DNA of 64,000 nucleotides from JANOBD01 sp031411495 (GCA_031411495.1 JANOBD010000187.1:136179-200178), one strand, 5' to 3'; shown: positions 41,340-50,281, counted from the first letter of the stretch. The notes: generated by a model not told the origin, from the letters alone. Numbers and translations: made by a program.

Positions 41340-44300
41340 ATGCCCAGCCCGGCAACAACGTCCCGGCTCTATCCGCGCAGCGTCGAGCCGACGCTCGATC
41401 CGGAGCTATTCCGCAACCCGCCGAGCGAATATCGCGGTACGCCCTTCTGGTGCTGGAACGATCGACTCGACCGCGAACAGCTGCTTCGCCAGCTCGGCGT
41501 CATTCAACGGATGGGCTTCGGCGGCTTCCACATCCACAGTCGAACCGGTCTCGCGACCGAATACCTCGGCGCCGAGTGGATGCAGTTCGTCTCGATGTGC
41601 GCCGCCGAGGCCGAGAAGCGAAAATTGCTTTGCTGGCTCTACGACGAAGACCGGTGGCCCAGCGGGTATGCGGGCGGGCTGGCGACAGAGGAGCCGCAGT
41701 TTCGCCAGCGACAATTGCTCTGGACGACGATGCCTTACGGCAATAATGCGCCGCGCGGCAAGAGCGACTATACGACGGCCGTGCGGAACGAGACGGGCCG
41801 GCTGCTCGCGCGCTACGAAGTTGAACTTGACCCGACATTTCGGCTCGCCCGCTATCGACGCCTGCTCGAAGATGAGCCGACACTCGCCGTCCGGGCGATC
41901 TGGCACGCCTACATCGAACCCGCCACGCCCAGCACCTGGTTTAACGGCCAGACGGCGATCGATGCGCTCTCGAGGCCGGCGATCGAGCATTTCATCCTGA
42001 TGACGCACGAGCGCTACCGCGCGGTGAAAGGGGTCACTTCTCTTTTCGGAACGACCATTCCCGCCTTCTTCACGGATGAGCCGCAGTTCACGAAAAAATC
42101 ACAGTTCGCGCGCGGCGATGAGACGCACGATCTGTTCATGCCGATCACCGAAGACTTCTTCAACACGTTCTGCGAAACCTTCGGGCAGGATCTTCTCGAC
42201 CAGCTTCCCGAGCTATTCTGGAATCTGAAGGACGATTCGCCGTCGCTCGCGCGGTATCGATACCACGAGCACACGGCCGAGCGGTTCGCCAGTGCGTTCT
42301 CCGACACGCTCGGCGACTGGTGCGGGCGCAACGGCGTCGCGCTCACCGGTCACATGCTCGGCGAAGCGAACCTGATGAGCCAGACGCGCGGCTGCGGCGA
42401 AGCGATGCGGGGCTTGCGGTCCTTCCAGCTCCCAGGCATCGACATCCTCTGCGACAGGCGCGAACTCACCACGGCCATTCAAGCACGAAGCATCGCGCAC
42501 CAGTTCGGTCGCGAAGGCGTCGCCAGTGAACTGTACGGCGTCACGGGTTGGCATTTCGATTTCATCGGCCACAAAGCCCAGGGCGACTGGCAGGCGGCGA
42601 TGGGTGTCACCGTCCGGGTGCCCCACCTCTTCTGGATGAGCATGCGCGGCGAAGCGAAGCGCGATTACCCCGCGTCCATCGGCGAACAATCGCCCTGGTT
42701 CGAGGAATACAAACTGATCGAAGACCACTTCGCCCGCGTGGCGACGCTCATGACCCGAGGCGAACCGGCGACGAACGTGGCCGTCATCCATCCGATAGAG
42801 TCCGCGTGGCTCCACTGGGGGCCGACCGCACACAACGGCGCGCAGGTGAAACAACTTGAAGAGTCGTTCACGCGCCTTCCGGAGTGGCTCCTGCTGGGTA
42901 ATGTCGACTCTGACTATCTCAGCGAGTCGTTGCTGGCGATGCACGGCGCTGTGGTGTTGCCAGTATCGCCAACCGATGCGCGGTCCCAGCTTCAGATCGG
43001 CAAGATGCACTACGCCTGCGTGATCGTTCCGCCGATGCAAACGATCCGCTCGACGACGCTGGACGCGCTCGAGAGATTCGCTTCCGCCGGGGGCAACGTC
43101 ATTTTTGCGGGACCGATCCCCTCATGCGTCGACGCAGAATACTCCGACCGCGCCGCTCGCCTGGCGGCGCGGACCAAGGCAATCGCCTTCGAGGCGCAGG
43201 CGATTCGCCACGCCGCGATGAATTGCTCGCCGATCCATATCACGCACGGCGACATGCAGCATGATCACGGTCGCAGCGACTCGATCCTTCATCAGGTTCG
43301 AATCGACTCTGAGAATCGACACCTGTTCATCGTCAACACCGACCGCGAGAAAGGGCGTTCGATTCGAGTCCACTTTGCGGGCGCGTGGGACGCCGTACTG
43401 CACGACACCTTCGCCGGCACAACCTCGTCAATGCCGTGCGTGCTCAACGAGGGCCACACCACCATCGCCTGCGAAATCCGGGCTCACGGTCACTTGCTCT
43501 TGACGCTGTCGCCGGCGACGGATCGCGTCGTGGAAATCGTGCCGTCGGTCAGATGGGCGGAAATGCGGAGCATTTCAGGTCCGGTTCCGATCACCCTCAA
43601 CGAGCCGAACGTGCTTCTGCTCGATCGCGCGCGCTTTCGTCTGAGCGATGACGAGCCCTGGAGCGAGCTGACCGACATCCTCCGCATCGATAATGCCATC
43701 CGCGCGCGGCTTGGCCTGTCCGCGCGGACCGGGCGCGGTGTTCAGCCGTGGGCGGATAAAGGGTCCGCGCCGCATCTTGTGGATGTCCAACTCCGGTTCG
43801 ACGTCAACTCGGAGATCGATCTCGTGGGCGCTTCGCTCGCGATGGAATCGCCGGAGCTGGCATCGATTCAGATCGATGACGTTGATGTGCCGATGCAGAT
43901 CGACGGCTGGTGGGTGGATGAATCGATCCGCCGCGTGCGCCTGCCGCGCCTTTCAGCGGGCCCGCACGAGTTGGCGATCACTCTCCCCTTCACGCGCAAA
44001 TCCGAAATCGAAGCGTGCTACCTGCTCGGTGATTTCGGCGTCGTCGTCTCGGGCGCGGATGCGCGGATCATCGCGCCGCCGCGAGAGTTGGCGTGGGGCG
44101 ACTGGACGCACCAAGGCCTCCCCTTCTATGGCGGAAACGTCACGTACCACGCGACGGCCGGTTCGCCGCTCGGCCGCACGAAACTCGTCGTGCCGAGCTA
44201 TCGGAATCCGCTTCTCTCGATCACAAGCGGCGGGCGATCGATTGGCAAAATCGCGTTCGCGCCGTTTGAACTTGAACTCCCGGCAGGGGTCGGCACAATC

Positions 44301-44480
44301 GACATCACCGCATTCGGCAACCGCGCCAACACGTTTGGCCCGCTCCACCACGCAGATGAAAACCTGAAATGGATCGGGCCCTCCGCGTGGCGGACGACCG
44401 GCGACGCCTGGCGCGCGGATTACTTATTGAAAACGATGGGCGTACTGAGTGCGCCGCTCATCTATGCGGCGCGCGCGTGA
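41340..44480 (+). CDS. Large glycoside hydrolase, GH106/alpha-L-rhamnosidase-like
   Basis: 1046 residues from ATG at 41340 (a GTG six codons earlier is possible). The opening 'YRGTPFWCWNDRLDREQLLR' and 'MGFGGFHIHSRTGLATEYLG' are typical of a GH106-like family with a TIM-barrel start, and 'LLCWLYDEDRWPSGYAGG' carries the characteristic YDE-x-x-WPSG box. A helix-rich region, 'LTGHMLGEANLMSQTRGC', and a C-terminal sandwich with 'DIDVPMQIDGWWVDESIRRV'-like strands follow. No signal peptide is visible. Known GH106 enzymes remove rhamnose, including from rhamnogalacturonan II. Assignment is by motif and I hold it as moderately likely; another rhamnose- or galactose-active family is possible. Confidence 0.7.
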   Translation: MPSPATTSRLYPRSVEPTLDPELFRNPPSEYRGTPFWCWNDRLDREQLLRQLGVIQRMGFGGFHIHSRTGLATEYLGAEWMQFVSMCAAEAEKRKLLCWLYDEDRWPSGYAGGLATEEPQFRQRQLLWTTMPYGNNAPRGKSDYTTAVRNETGRLLARYEVELDPTFRLARYRRLLEDEPTLAVRAIWHAYIEPATPSTWFNGQTAIDALSRPAIEHFILMTHERYRAVKGVTSLFGTTIPAFFTDEPQFTKKSQFARGDETHDLFMPITEDFFNTFCETFGQDLLDQLPELFWNLKDDSPSLARYRYHEHTAERFASAFSDTLGDWCGRNGVALTGHMLGEANLMSQTRGCGEAMRGLRSFQLPGIDILCDRRELTTAIQARSIAHQFGREGVASELYGVTGWHFDFIGHKAQGDWQAAMGVTVRVPHLFWMSMRGEAKRDYPASIGEQSPWFEEYKLIEDHFARVATLMTRGEPATNVAVIHPIESAWLHWGPTAHNGAQVKQLEESFTRLPEWLLLGNVDSDYLSESLLAMHGAVVLPVSPTDARSQLQIGKMHYACVIVPPMQTIRSTTLDALERFASAGGNVIFAGPIPSCVDAEYSDRAARLAARTKAIAFEAQAIRHAAMNCSPIHITHGDMQHDHGRSDSILHQVRIDSENRHLFIVNTDREKGRSIRVHFAGAWDAVLHDTFAGTTSSMPCVLNEGHTTIACEIRAHGHLLLTLSPATDRVVEIVPSVRWAEMRSISGPVPITLNEPNVLLLDRARFRLSDDEPWSELTDILRIDNAIRARLGLSARTGRGVQPWADKGSAPHLVDVQLRFDVNSEIDLVGASLAMESPELASIQIDDVDVPMQIDGWWVDESIRRVRLPRLSAGPHELAITLPFTRKSEIEACYLLGDFGVVVSGADARIIAPPRELAWGDWTHQGLPFYGGNVTYHATAGSPLGRTKLVVPSYRNPLLSITSGGRSIGKIAFAPFELELPAGVGTIDITAFGNRANTFGPLHHADENLKWIGPSAWRTTGDAWRADYLLKTMGVLSAPLIYAARA

Positions 44481-44504
44481 GCGCACGCGTGTAGACGCAA
44501 GACT

Positions 44505-44807
44505 TCACTGGTTGCCGGCCAATTTTGCATCGGCGGCGCGCTCGGCCTCGCTGTCGCGTTGAACGTCTTCGCCGTGCGCGCGCTCGTAGGTTTGGATGTC
44601 TTTGAATTGCCCTTCCGCATCCCGCACAGCGTAGAGCTTCTTGCCTTTGCTGCTGCGCATCGTCGTCCGGCTGCCGTGCTTCTTGGCCGCCTTCTTCGCG
44701 ACTTTTTTGGCGACCTTCTTCCCGGATTTCTTTGCCGACTTCTTAGCTGCTTTCTTGCCGGCTTTCTTGGTCGTCTTCTTTGCAGCCTTCTTCGCTTTCT
44801 TTGCCAT
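44505..44807 (-). CDS. Histone-H1-like lysine-rich protein
   Basis: 100 residues from the ATG at 44807 (AAGGA about 7 bases upstream; two codons earlier is an alternative). Residues 2-47 are almost entirely Lys/Ala in 'KKAxKKxAKK' repeats like the C-terminus of histone H1 and chlamydial Hc1. The second half is a short globular domain, 'RTTMRSSKGKKLYAVRDAEG' and 'QFKDIQTYERAHGEDVQR'. Similar proteins in other bacteria combine a basic tail with this domain and are thought to bind DNA non-specifically. The gene is convergent with the large hydrolase upstream, and a 249-base gap separates it from the divergent RuBisCO-like gene. Probably nucleoid-associated (inference). Confidence 0.8.
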   Translation of the reverse strand: MAKKAKKAAKKTTKKAGKKAAKKSAKKSGKKVAKKVAKKAAKKHGSRTTMRSSKGKKLYAVRDAEGQFKDIQTYERAHGEDVQRDSEAERAADAKLAGNQ

Positions 44808-45056
44808 CTGCATGTCCTTCTGGAAATTGACGGGCACTGCGCCCGCACTGACGGTTCGTTCAACCTGGTGACGCTGCCGGGATCATAAGAGGATCCGCAT
44901 AGAAGTAGGAAAAGAAGGCGAGTCGGGCGACAGTGTCGATCGAACCGCTCTGACGAGGTTGCAGTTCAACGTTTTGTACCGGAAATGCAAGGTGAATCGG
45001 CGTCGTCGGCGGCGTCGGACGCTATCTTCAAGGTCGAAAGAATACCTGATTGAATC

Positions 45057-46310
45057 ATGACGCGATTTTCCGCCACGTACTGGATCGAAACGCCCGACTC
45101 TCTCGAGAAGGCCGCGCAGACGCTGGCCGCCGAGCAGAGTAGCGGCACGTTCGTCGCCGTGCCGGGCGAGACGGACGAACTCAAGCAACGGCACGCCGCG
45201 CGGGTGGAGAAGATCGAGCCGCTCGATGTGATCACAACGCCGAGCATTCCCGCGCCGACGACCGCGACCTTGTTCCGGCAAGCTCGCGTCACGGTGAGCT
45301 GGCCGCTGGAGAACATCGGAACGAATCTGCCCGCGCTCGTTTCCACGGTCCAGGGCAATCTTTACGAGATCCGCGCATTCACCGGCTTACGCCTGCTCTC
45401 CCTGGATCTGCCGGCCGAGTTCACGAATCACTTTCGCGGCCCGAAATTCGGAATCGAGGGAACGCGCGAGCGAGCCGGTGTGAACGGCCGACCCTTGATC
45501 GGAACCATTATCAAGCCGAGCGTCGGGCTCACCCCGACTCAAACGGCGAAGATGGTCGAGGTCCTGGCCGACGCCGGTATCGATTTCATCAAGGACGATG
45601 AGCTGATGGCCAATCCGCCCCACTCGCCCTTCGAACAGCGCGTGAAGTCGATCATGGCGGTGCTCAATCGTCACGCCGACAAGACGGGCAAGAGGGTTCT
45701 CTATGCGTTCAACCTGACGGCCGAACTCGACGCGATGAAGCAGAACTGTGAGACGATCCTCGCTCACGGCGGCACCTGTGCGATGGTCAGCATCAACGCA
45801 GTCGGTCTCGCGGCGACCAAAGCGATCTGCGATCGGGGCGGACTCATCGTCCACGGCCACCGCAACGGCTGGGGCATGCTCACACGCGCGCCCGCGCTGG
45901 GAATGGAATTTGCCGCCTACCAAGCGCTCTGGCGCCTTGCGGGGATCGACCAGCTTCACGTGAACGGCATCGCCAACAAGTTCTGGGAGAGTGACGACTC
46001 GGTGGTCGCGTCGATCGCCGCGTGTCGGGCACCGATGCACAACCTCGCACCGCTGCTGCCGGTCGTTTCTTCGGGACAAACCGGGTTGCAGGCACCGGAA
46101 ACATTTCGCCGGACGCAGACGACCGACCTGCTCTACCTTGCCGGCGGCGGGATCGCGGCTCATCCCTCCGGCGCCCGTGCGGGCGTCATCGCGCTTCGCC
46201 AGGCGTGGGAAGCCGCAGTGAACGGCGTCCCACTCGACGAGTTTGCGCGCACGCACATCGAGCTTCGCGAGCAGATTGAGAAGTTCGGGAAACCGGAGAA
46301 GTACGCATGA
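45057..46310 (+). CDS. RuBisCO-like protein (form IV), possible 3-oxo-isoapionate-4-phosphate enzyme
   Basis: 417 residues, with the RuBisCO-like start 'LEKAAQTLAAEQSSGTFVAV'. Active-site residues of the RuBisCO fold are largely kept: K153 in 'GTIIKPSVGL', the metal trio K179-D181-E182 in 'GIDFIKDDELM', H266-G-H268-R269 in 'GGLIVHGHRNGWGM', loop-6 K308 in 'NGIANKFWESD', and 'SSGQTGLQ' plus 'AGGGIAAHPSGARAG'. Form IV proteins do not fix CO2. One type, OiaX, is reported to process 3-oxo-isoapionate 4-phosphate in D-apiose breakdown, and its genomic partner is a DUF1537 kinase, exactly as here: the kinase start overlaps this stop by four bases. The role is therefore inferred from neighbours and fold. 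Confidence 0.9.
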   Translation: MTRFSATYWIETPDSLEKAAQTLAAEQSSGTFVAVPGETDELKQRHAARVEKIEPLDVITTPSIPAPTTATLFRQARVTVSWPLENIGTNLPALVSTVQGNLYEIRAFTGLRLLSLDLPAEFTNHFRGPKFGIEGTRERAGVNGRPLIGTIIKPSVGLTPTQTAKMVEVLADAGIDFIKDDELMANPPHSPFEQRVKSIMAVLNRHADKTGKRVLYAFNLTAELDAMKQNCETILAHGGTCAMVSINAVGLAATKAICDRGGLIVHGHRNGWGMLTRAPALGMEFAAYQALWRLAGIDQLHVNGIANKFWESDDSVVASIAACRAPMHNLAPLLPVVSSGQTGLQAPETFRRTQTTDLLYLAGGGIAAHPSGARAGVIALRQAWEAAVNGVPLDEFARTHIELREQIEKFGKPEKYA

Positions 46311-47599
46311 GCCAGGAGAAACTGCTCATGGCCTTCTACGGCGACGATTTTACCGGCTCGACCGATGCGATGGAATCGCTCGCGCTCGCGGGCATCCGCA
46401 CGATCCTCTTCACAAAACCGCCGACGCGCCGGGACATCGATTCGATCCCCGGCCTTGAAGCGTTCGGTGTCGCAGGCCGATCACGAAGCATGCCGCCCTC
46501 GGAAATGAAGCCGGAACTCGCCGGCGCTTTCGCGCAGATCAGGGACACCGGCGTGCCAATCGTTCACTACAAGGTGTGTTCAACCTTCGATTCTTCTCCG
46601 GCGTGCGGCAGTATCGGCTCCGCGCTCGACATCGGCGCGAAAGTCTTCGGAGCGGCGTGCATTCCTATCGTCGGCGGCGCGCCGCACCTGGGCCGCCACT
46701 GTGTCTTTGGGAACCTCTTCGCGCGCGGCAGTGGCGATTCATCGCCCTTGAGGCTCGATCGCCACCCCAACATGGCGAACCATCCGGTCACGCCGATGAA
46801 TGAGTCGGACCTTCGTCTTCATCTCGCCTGCCAAACCGAGATGCCGATCGCGCTCTTCGACGTCACGCGTCTTTCCGATCCCACGCAATACCTGCAACTC
46901 ATCGAACGACACCGCGGTGCGGTGCTGATTGACTTCCTGAGCGTGCCGGAATCGACCCTCATCGGCATGCACCTGTTACAACACGCCAAACGGCAATCGC
47001 CGCTGTTTGTCGTCGGCTCGTCTGGCGTCGAGGTCGCGCTGGCGGCTTACTGGACGCGCGGGCGCACGGGGAGCGTTCCAGCGGTAACCGAGAATGGCCC
47101 GCTGCTTGTCTCCGTCGGCAGTTGCTCGCCGGTTACAGCAAGGCAGATCGCCTGGGCCGAGCAGCACGGCTTTTGTTTGCTGACTGTGACCGGAATCGAA
47201 TCCGAAGATCTCGAACTCGTTCGCAACGCATCCATCCAGCTCGAACAGGGTCGAAGCGTCGTCGTCCATACCGGCGGCGCGGTATCCGAAGTCCGACACG
47301 CGAGCCGGGACCAGATCGGCGAGGCGCTTGCGCGGGTGACGCGATCGATCGTGGAAGGCGCCGGCGTGAGTCGCCTGCTCGTCGCTGGTGGCGACACGTC
47401 CGGACAGATCGCCGAGGCGCTTCAGATCACCAGCCTCGAAATGGCTGGTGTCCTCGTCCGCGGCGCGCCGCTCTGCCGGGCGGCGTCGGTGTTGCCTGCG
47501 AGCAACGGCCTCGAAGTCGTCTTCAAAGGCGGCCAGGTTGGCGGCGACGAGTTCTTCGGCCTTGTTCAACGCGGCACTCCACCGGGAAATCAATCATGA
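46307..47599 (+). CDS. DUF1537 four-carbon-acid-sugar kinase family (OiaK-like)
   Basis: 430 residues, the expected length of a DUF1537 kinase. The nucleotide-binding N-terminus has 'FYGDDFTGSTDAMESLALAG' (DDFTGS box) and 'YKVCSTFDSSP' (CSTFDSS); the C-terminal half has 'LVSVGSCSPVTARQIAWAE' and 'LVAGGDTSGQIAEAL' (GGDTSG). Family members phosphorylate acid sugars such as erythronate or 3-oxo-isoapionate. Because the RuBisCO-like gene overlaps its start (ATGA) and the next gene overlaps its stop (ATGA), the three proteins are made together and probably form one short pathway. The kinase would supply the phosphorylated substrate of the RuBisCO-like enzyme. Specificity is inferred. Confidence 0.88.
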   Translation: MSQEKLLMAFYGDDFTGSTDAMESLALAGIRTILFTKPPTRRDIDSIPGLEAFGVAGRSRSMPPSEMKPELAGAFAQIRDTGVPIVHYKVCSTFDSSPACGSIGSALDIGAKVFGAACIPIVGGAPHLGRHCVFGNLFARGSGDSSPLRLDRHPNMANHPVTPMNESDLRLHLACQTEMPIALFDVTRLSDPTQYLQLIERHRGAVLIDFLSVPESTLIGMHLLQHAKRQSPLFVVGSSGVEVALAAYWTRGRTGSVPAVTENGPLLVSVGSCSPVTARQIAWAEQHGFCLLTVTGIESEDLELVRNASIQLEQGRSVVVHTGGAVSEVRHASRDQIGEALARVTRSIVEGAGVSRLLVAGGDTSGQIAEALQITSLEMAGVLVRGAPLCRAASVLPASNGLEVVFKGGQVGGDEFFGLVQRGTPPGNQS

Positions 47600-48258
47600 G
47601 CAAATCCATTGCGCTGCTTCACACCTCGTCGACGATGATCCCCGTCTTCAAAGCGCTCACCGATGAACTGGTGAAAGGCGCGCCCGTGTTCAACATGGTC
47701 GATGAAAGCCTCCTGCGGGACATCATTCGGGACAAAGGCCTGAGTGAACCGACCGCGGCGCGGCTCATCGGCCACGTGAAAGCGGCCGAACAGGCTGGCG
47801 CGGAGATCATCCTGGTGAGTTGCTCGTCGATGGGCCGGGCGGTCGAGCGGTCGCGCGCGCAGTGCAAGGCGACCGTGCTGCGTGTCGACGAGCCGATGGC
47901 CGACAAGGCGATCGCGACGGGATCGAACATCGGCGTCATCGCGACGCTGCCCTCGACGCTTAAGCCGACGGTGGAACTGATCCAGGAACGCGCCGCCGCG
48001 CAGGGCAAGGCCGTCTTGATCGAGTCGTGTCTTGTCGAGGGCGCATTTGACGCCGTCATCACCGGCAATGGCGCGAAGCATGACGAGCTCATCAAGGCGA
48101 AACTGAAGGACCTTGTTGGCCGGGTCGATGTGATCGTCCTTGCCCAGGCATCGATGGCACGGGTCACCGATGCGATGTCGGAAGATGAAAAGCCGGTGCC
48201 GATCCTCTCCAGCCCGCGACTGGCGGTGGAGAAGATTCGGGAGTTGATTGGCGAATAG
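47596..48258 (+). CDS. Asp/Glu racemase-superfamily enzyme lacking the second catalytic Cys
   Basis: 220 residues with the aspartate/glutamate/hydantoin racemase fold. The first catalytic cysteine is present ('AEIILVSCSSMGRAVER'), but the second position, normally Cys in an 'L-x-C-T' block, reads 'DVIVLAQASMARVTD' (Gln/Ala), so two-base racemisation is unlikely. Relatives with altered cysteines act as maleate isomerases or decarboxylases. Translationally coupled to the DUF1537 kinase by ATGA and preceded by the RuBisCO-like gene, it may act on the same phosphorylated keto-acid or a product of it (inference). The C-terminus 'VPILSSPRLAVEKIRE' is family-typical. An oxidoreductase gene follows after a palindromic repeat. 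Confidence 0.78.
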   Translation: MSKSIALLHTSSTMIPVFKALTDELVKGAPVFNMVDESLLRDIIRDKGLSEPTAARLIGHVKAAEQAGAEIILVSCSSMGRAVERSRAQCKATVLRVDEPMADKAIATGSNIGVIATLPSTLKPTVELIQERAAAQGKAVLIESCLVEGAFDAVITGNGAKHDELIKAKLKDLVGRVDVIVLAQASMARVTDAMSEDEKPVPILSSPRLAVEKIRELIGE

Positions 48259-48286
48259 GAATCGTGGCCAGGAAGCAGTCAAGCAC

Positions 48287-48397
48287 TGTCACCCTGAGTG
48301 TACTCGCGAAGGGTCTGGCACGGTGGGCTCGATGCTTGTGTCGATCGCGAGCGACAAATCCTCATCTCAAGATGCTTCGGAGTACCTCAGCATGACA
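48287..48397. repeat. Palindromic element, family R1, copy 1
   Basis: Arms TGTCACCCTGAG (48287-48298) and CTCAGCATGACA (48386-48397) are inverted with one substituted and one missing base in the right arm. Inner sequences GCGAAGGGTCT and GATGCTTCGGAGTACC resemble those of the copies at 57301-57413 and 59738-59817. The right arm contains the ATG of the following oxidoreductase. Confidence 0.7.
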
Positions 48398-49483
48398 CCC
48401 ACTGTGAAAAAACTCACCCTCGGCGTCGTCGGCCTCGGCGAAGGACGCAGCATCATCAGCGGCGCGCTCAACTCGCAGCTCTGGGAGTTGAAGCTACTCT
48501 GCGACCTCAATCCGCAACTCTGCAAGGAGCGCGCAGAAGAGTTCAAGTTTCCGTACACTACGACGGACATGCACGCCCTGCTCGCCGACGACTCGATCGA
48601 TGTCGTCGCGTTCTACACGCCCGATGCGCTCCATGCCGAGCATATCAAACTCGCCCTCAAAGCAGGCAAGCACGTCATCTGCACCAAGCCGCTGCTGGAC
48701 AATCTCTCGCAAGCCAAGGCGTTGCTGGAACTCGCGAAGCAGTCCGATCGCCACGTCTTCGTCGGCCAGAGTTCGCGACATTTCGCGCCGATGATCAAAC
48801 AGCGCGCCGACTTCGACGCGGGCAAACACGGCCCGCTCTACAGCGTCGAAGCCCACTACCATGCCGACAACCGATGGTTCATGAAACGCGACTGGACCCG
48901 AAACGGCGGCATGAAGTGGCTTTACAACGGCATCAGCCACCCGATCGACCTCGTCCGCTGGTACTTGCCGAACATCAGCGAAGTGATGGGCTACGGCTTG
49001 CTCACCGAGAACGGAAAATCCCTCGGCCTCACCGACCCCGATTCCATGCATTTCGTCATGACCAGCAGCGACGGCAGGATCGCCCGCGTGAGCGGCTGCT
49101 ACAGCTCGCCGACCGGCCTGAAGCTCCGCGACAGCGGCATGACCTGCATCCTTCGCGGCGAAAAAGGCACCAGCCAGGCCGACTACAGCGACCTGCGCTA
49201 CTCCACTCACTTCTCCGGCGAAGGCAGCGTGCTTTACGACCTCGAACACCTCGCCGGCTATTACTTCCGCTTCGGCGGTCGCTCGCACCATGCCGGGGAG
49301 TATCAGAACTACATCGAGTACTTCGCGCGATGCGTCAATGAAGGTATTCGCCCGACGCCTGACATCCGCGAAGGGATCGTGACAGTTGCGACGATGGTGG
49401 CGATGGAACAGAGCCTTAATGCGCGGCTGCCGGTGAAGATTGCCGATGTGCTGCGACAGCACGGTCTCGAGGAACTCGTGTGA
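48392..49483 (+). CDS. Gfo/Idh/MocA-family oxidoreductase (candidate D-apiose dehydrogenase type)
   Basis: 363 residues with ATG at 48392. The Rossmann segment 'KKLTLGVVGLGEGRSIISGA' and 'AGKHVICTKPLLDN' (the usual EKP replaced by TKP) mark the family, and 'NGGMKWLYNGISHPIDLVRW' has the conserved ISHPIDL block that contributes the catalytic histidine. It ends 'VKIADVLRQHGLEELV'. D-apiose dehydrogenases belong to this family, and the position just after the RuBisCO-like/kinase/racemase-fold trio fits that role, though a substrate cannot be read from sequence. The start codon and a GGAG ribosome site 9 bases upstream both fall inside the right arm of repeat copy 1; a GTG four codons later is an alternative. 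Confidence 0.85.
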   Translation: MTPTVKKLTLGVVGLGEGRSIISGALNSQLWELKLLCDLNPQLCKERAEEFKFPYTTTDMHALLADDSIDVVAFYTPDALHAEHIKLALKAGKHVICTKPLLDNLSQAKALLELAKQSDRHVFVGQSSRHFAPMIKQRADFDAGKHGPLYSVEAHYHADNRWFMKRDWTRNGGMKWLYNGISHPIDLVRWYLPNISEVMGYGLLTENGKSLGLTDPDSMHFVMTSSDGRIARVSGCYSSPTGLKLRDSGMTCILRGEKGTSQADYSDLRYSTHFSGEGSVLYDLEHLAGYYFRFGGRSHHAGEYQNYIEYFARCVNEGIRPTPDIREGIVTVATMVAMEQSLNARLPVKIADVLRQHGLEELV

Positions 49484-49495
49484 GATGGCCCGGAA

Positions 49496-50281
49496 TCATC
49501 CTCGCGCGTGAACTCCGCTCACCATCCGGATCAGCTCCGCATACCGCGCCGACACATCCCCGCTCTTCATCATCGTCCGCGGCGTAAATCGCCGGTTGAC
49601 CGCGTGCAGGTGATCGGTCTGCCAGGTTCCCAGGTGTTTTCCCCAGATCGCGCTTCTGACCGAAACGACGCCGTCGTTGTCGCCCTCCCGCTCGAATACC
49701 ACTTTATGGCAAGGCAGGAAAAACGGCGCGAGTCGCGATGGCTGCTGAAACGTCGACACGGAAAAGTAGCCGACTCCCGATACGTCCTTCGTCTGATCGT
49801 TGAATCGCGGCATCGCCGACACACGCAGGTCGGCGAGCGCGCTCAGTTCGATCTTGAACTTCCGCACCAGGTCGATCCCGCGCAGTTTCCTGCCGAGGTT
49901 TTCGAACACCCAGTCGGCGTATGGCGAGCCGCGGTGTGGGGTGGCGATGGTGATGAGGGTCTCGACGCGTTCCGCCATGCCAAGGTGGGCGATCATGAAC
50001 CGCGCATCCAGTCCGCCCATCGAGTGGGCGATGATGATGACGCGGGCGTCGCGCTGTCCGGCGCTGCGCGTAAAACGGAGGATCTGCGACTTGAGTTCGC
50101 GCGCCCGCTGTTCGATGCCGGCCGTCGGATGGACGTGCGTCTGGAAGACTTCGCAGCCATCGCGGACGAGTGACGGCTCGATTCCGCCGGAGAAATAGCG
50201 CATCTTCACGCCGCCGAAGTCGAAATTGCCGAAACCGAACAGGCCGTGGTGAAGAATGACGATGCGCTTCGGGTCGGCCAT
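49496..50281 (-). CDS. Esterase/lipase (alpha/beta hydrolase)
   Basis: 261 residues. The triacylglycerol-lipase-like start 'RIVILHHGLFGFGNFDFG' gives the oxyanion HG, the nucleophile elbow is 'VIIIAHSMGGLDARFMIAHL' (AHSMGG), and the acid/base end includes 'EGDNDGVVSVRSA' and 'TDHLHAVN', the latter with the probable catalytic His. Family members are cytoplasmic or exported lipases and esterases; no signal peptide is seen. A long upstream extension of the open frame is antisense to the next gene, so ATG at 50281 is preferred. It converges with the oxidoreductase gene (12 bases apart) and diverges from the repeat protein gene. Substrate unknown. Confidence 0.85.
   Translation of the reverse strand: MADPKRIVILHHGLFGFGNFDFGGVKMRYFSGGIEPSLVRDGCEVFQTHVHPTAGIEQRARELKSQILRFTRSAGQRDARVIIIAHSMGGLDARFMIAHLGMAERVETLITIATPHRGSPYADWVFENLGRKLRGIDLVRKFKIELSALADLRVSAMPRFNDQTKDVSGVGYFSVSTFQQPSRLAPFFLPCHKVVFEREGDNDGVVSVRSAIWGKHLGTWQTDHLHAVNRRFTPRTMMKSGDVSARYAELIRMVSGVHARG

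Noticed and set aside
45057..46310. The RuBisCO-like protein as a CO2-fixing RuBisCO
   Set aside because: N-terminal and overall pattern fit form IV, there is no small subunit or phosphoribulokinase nearby, and the neighbours are an acid-sugar kinase.
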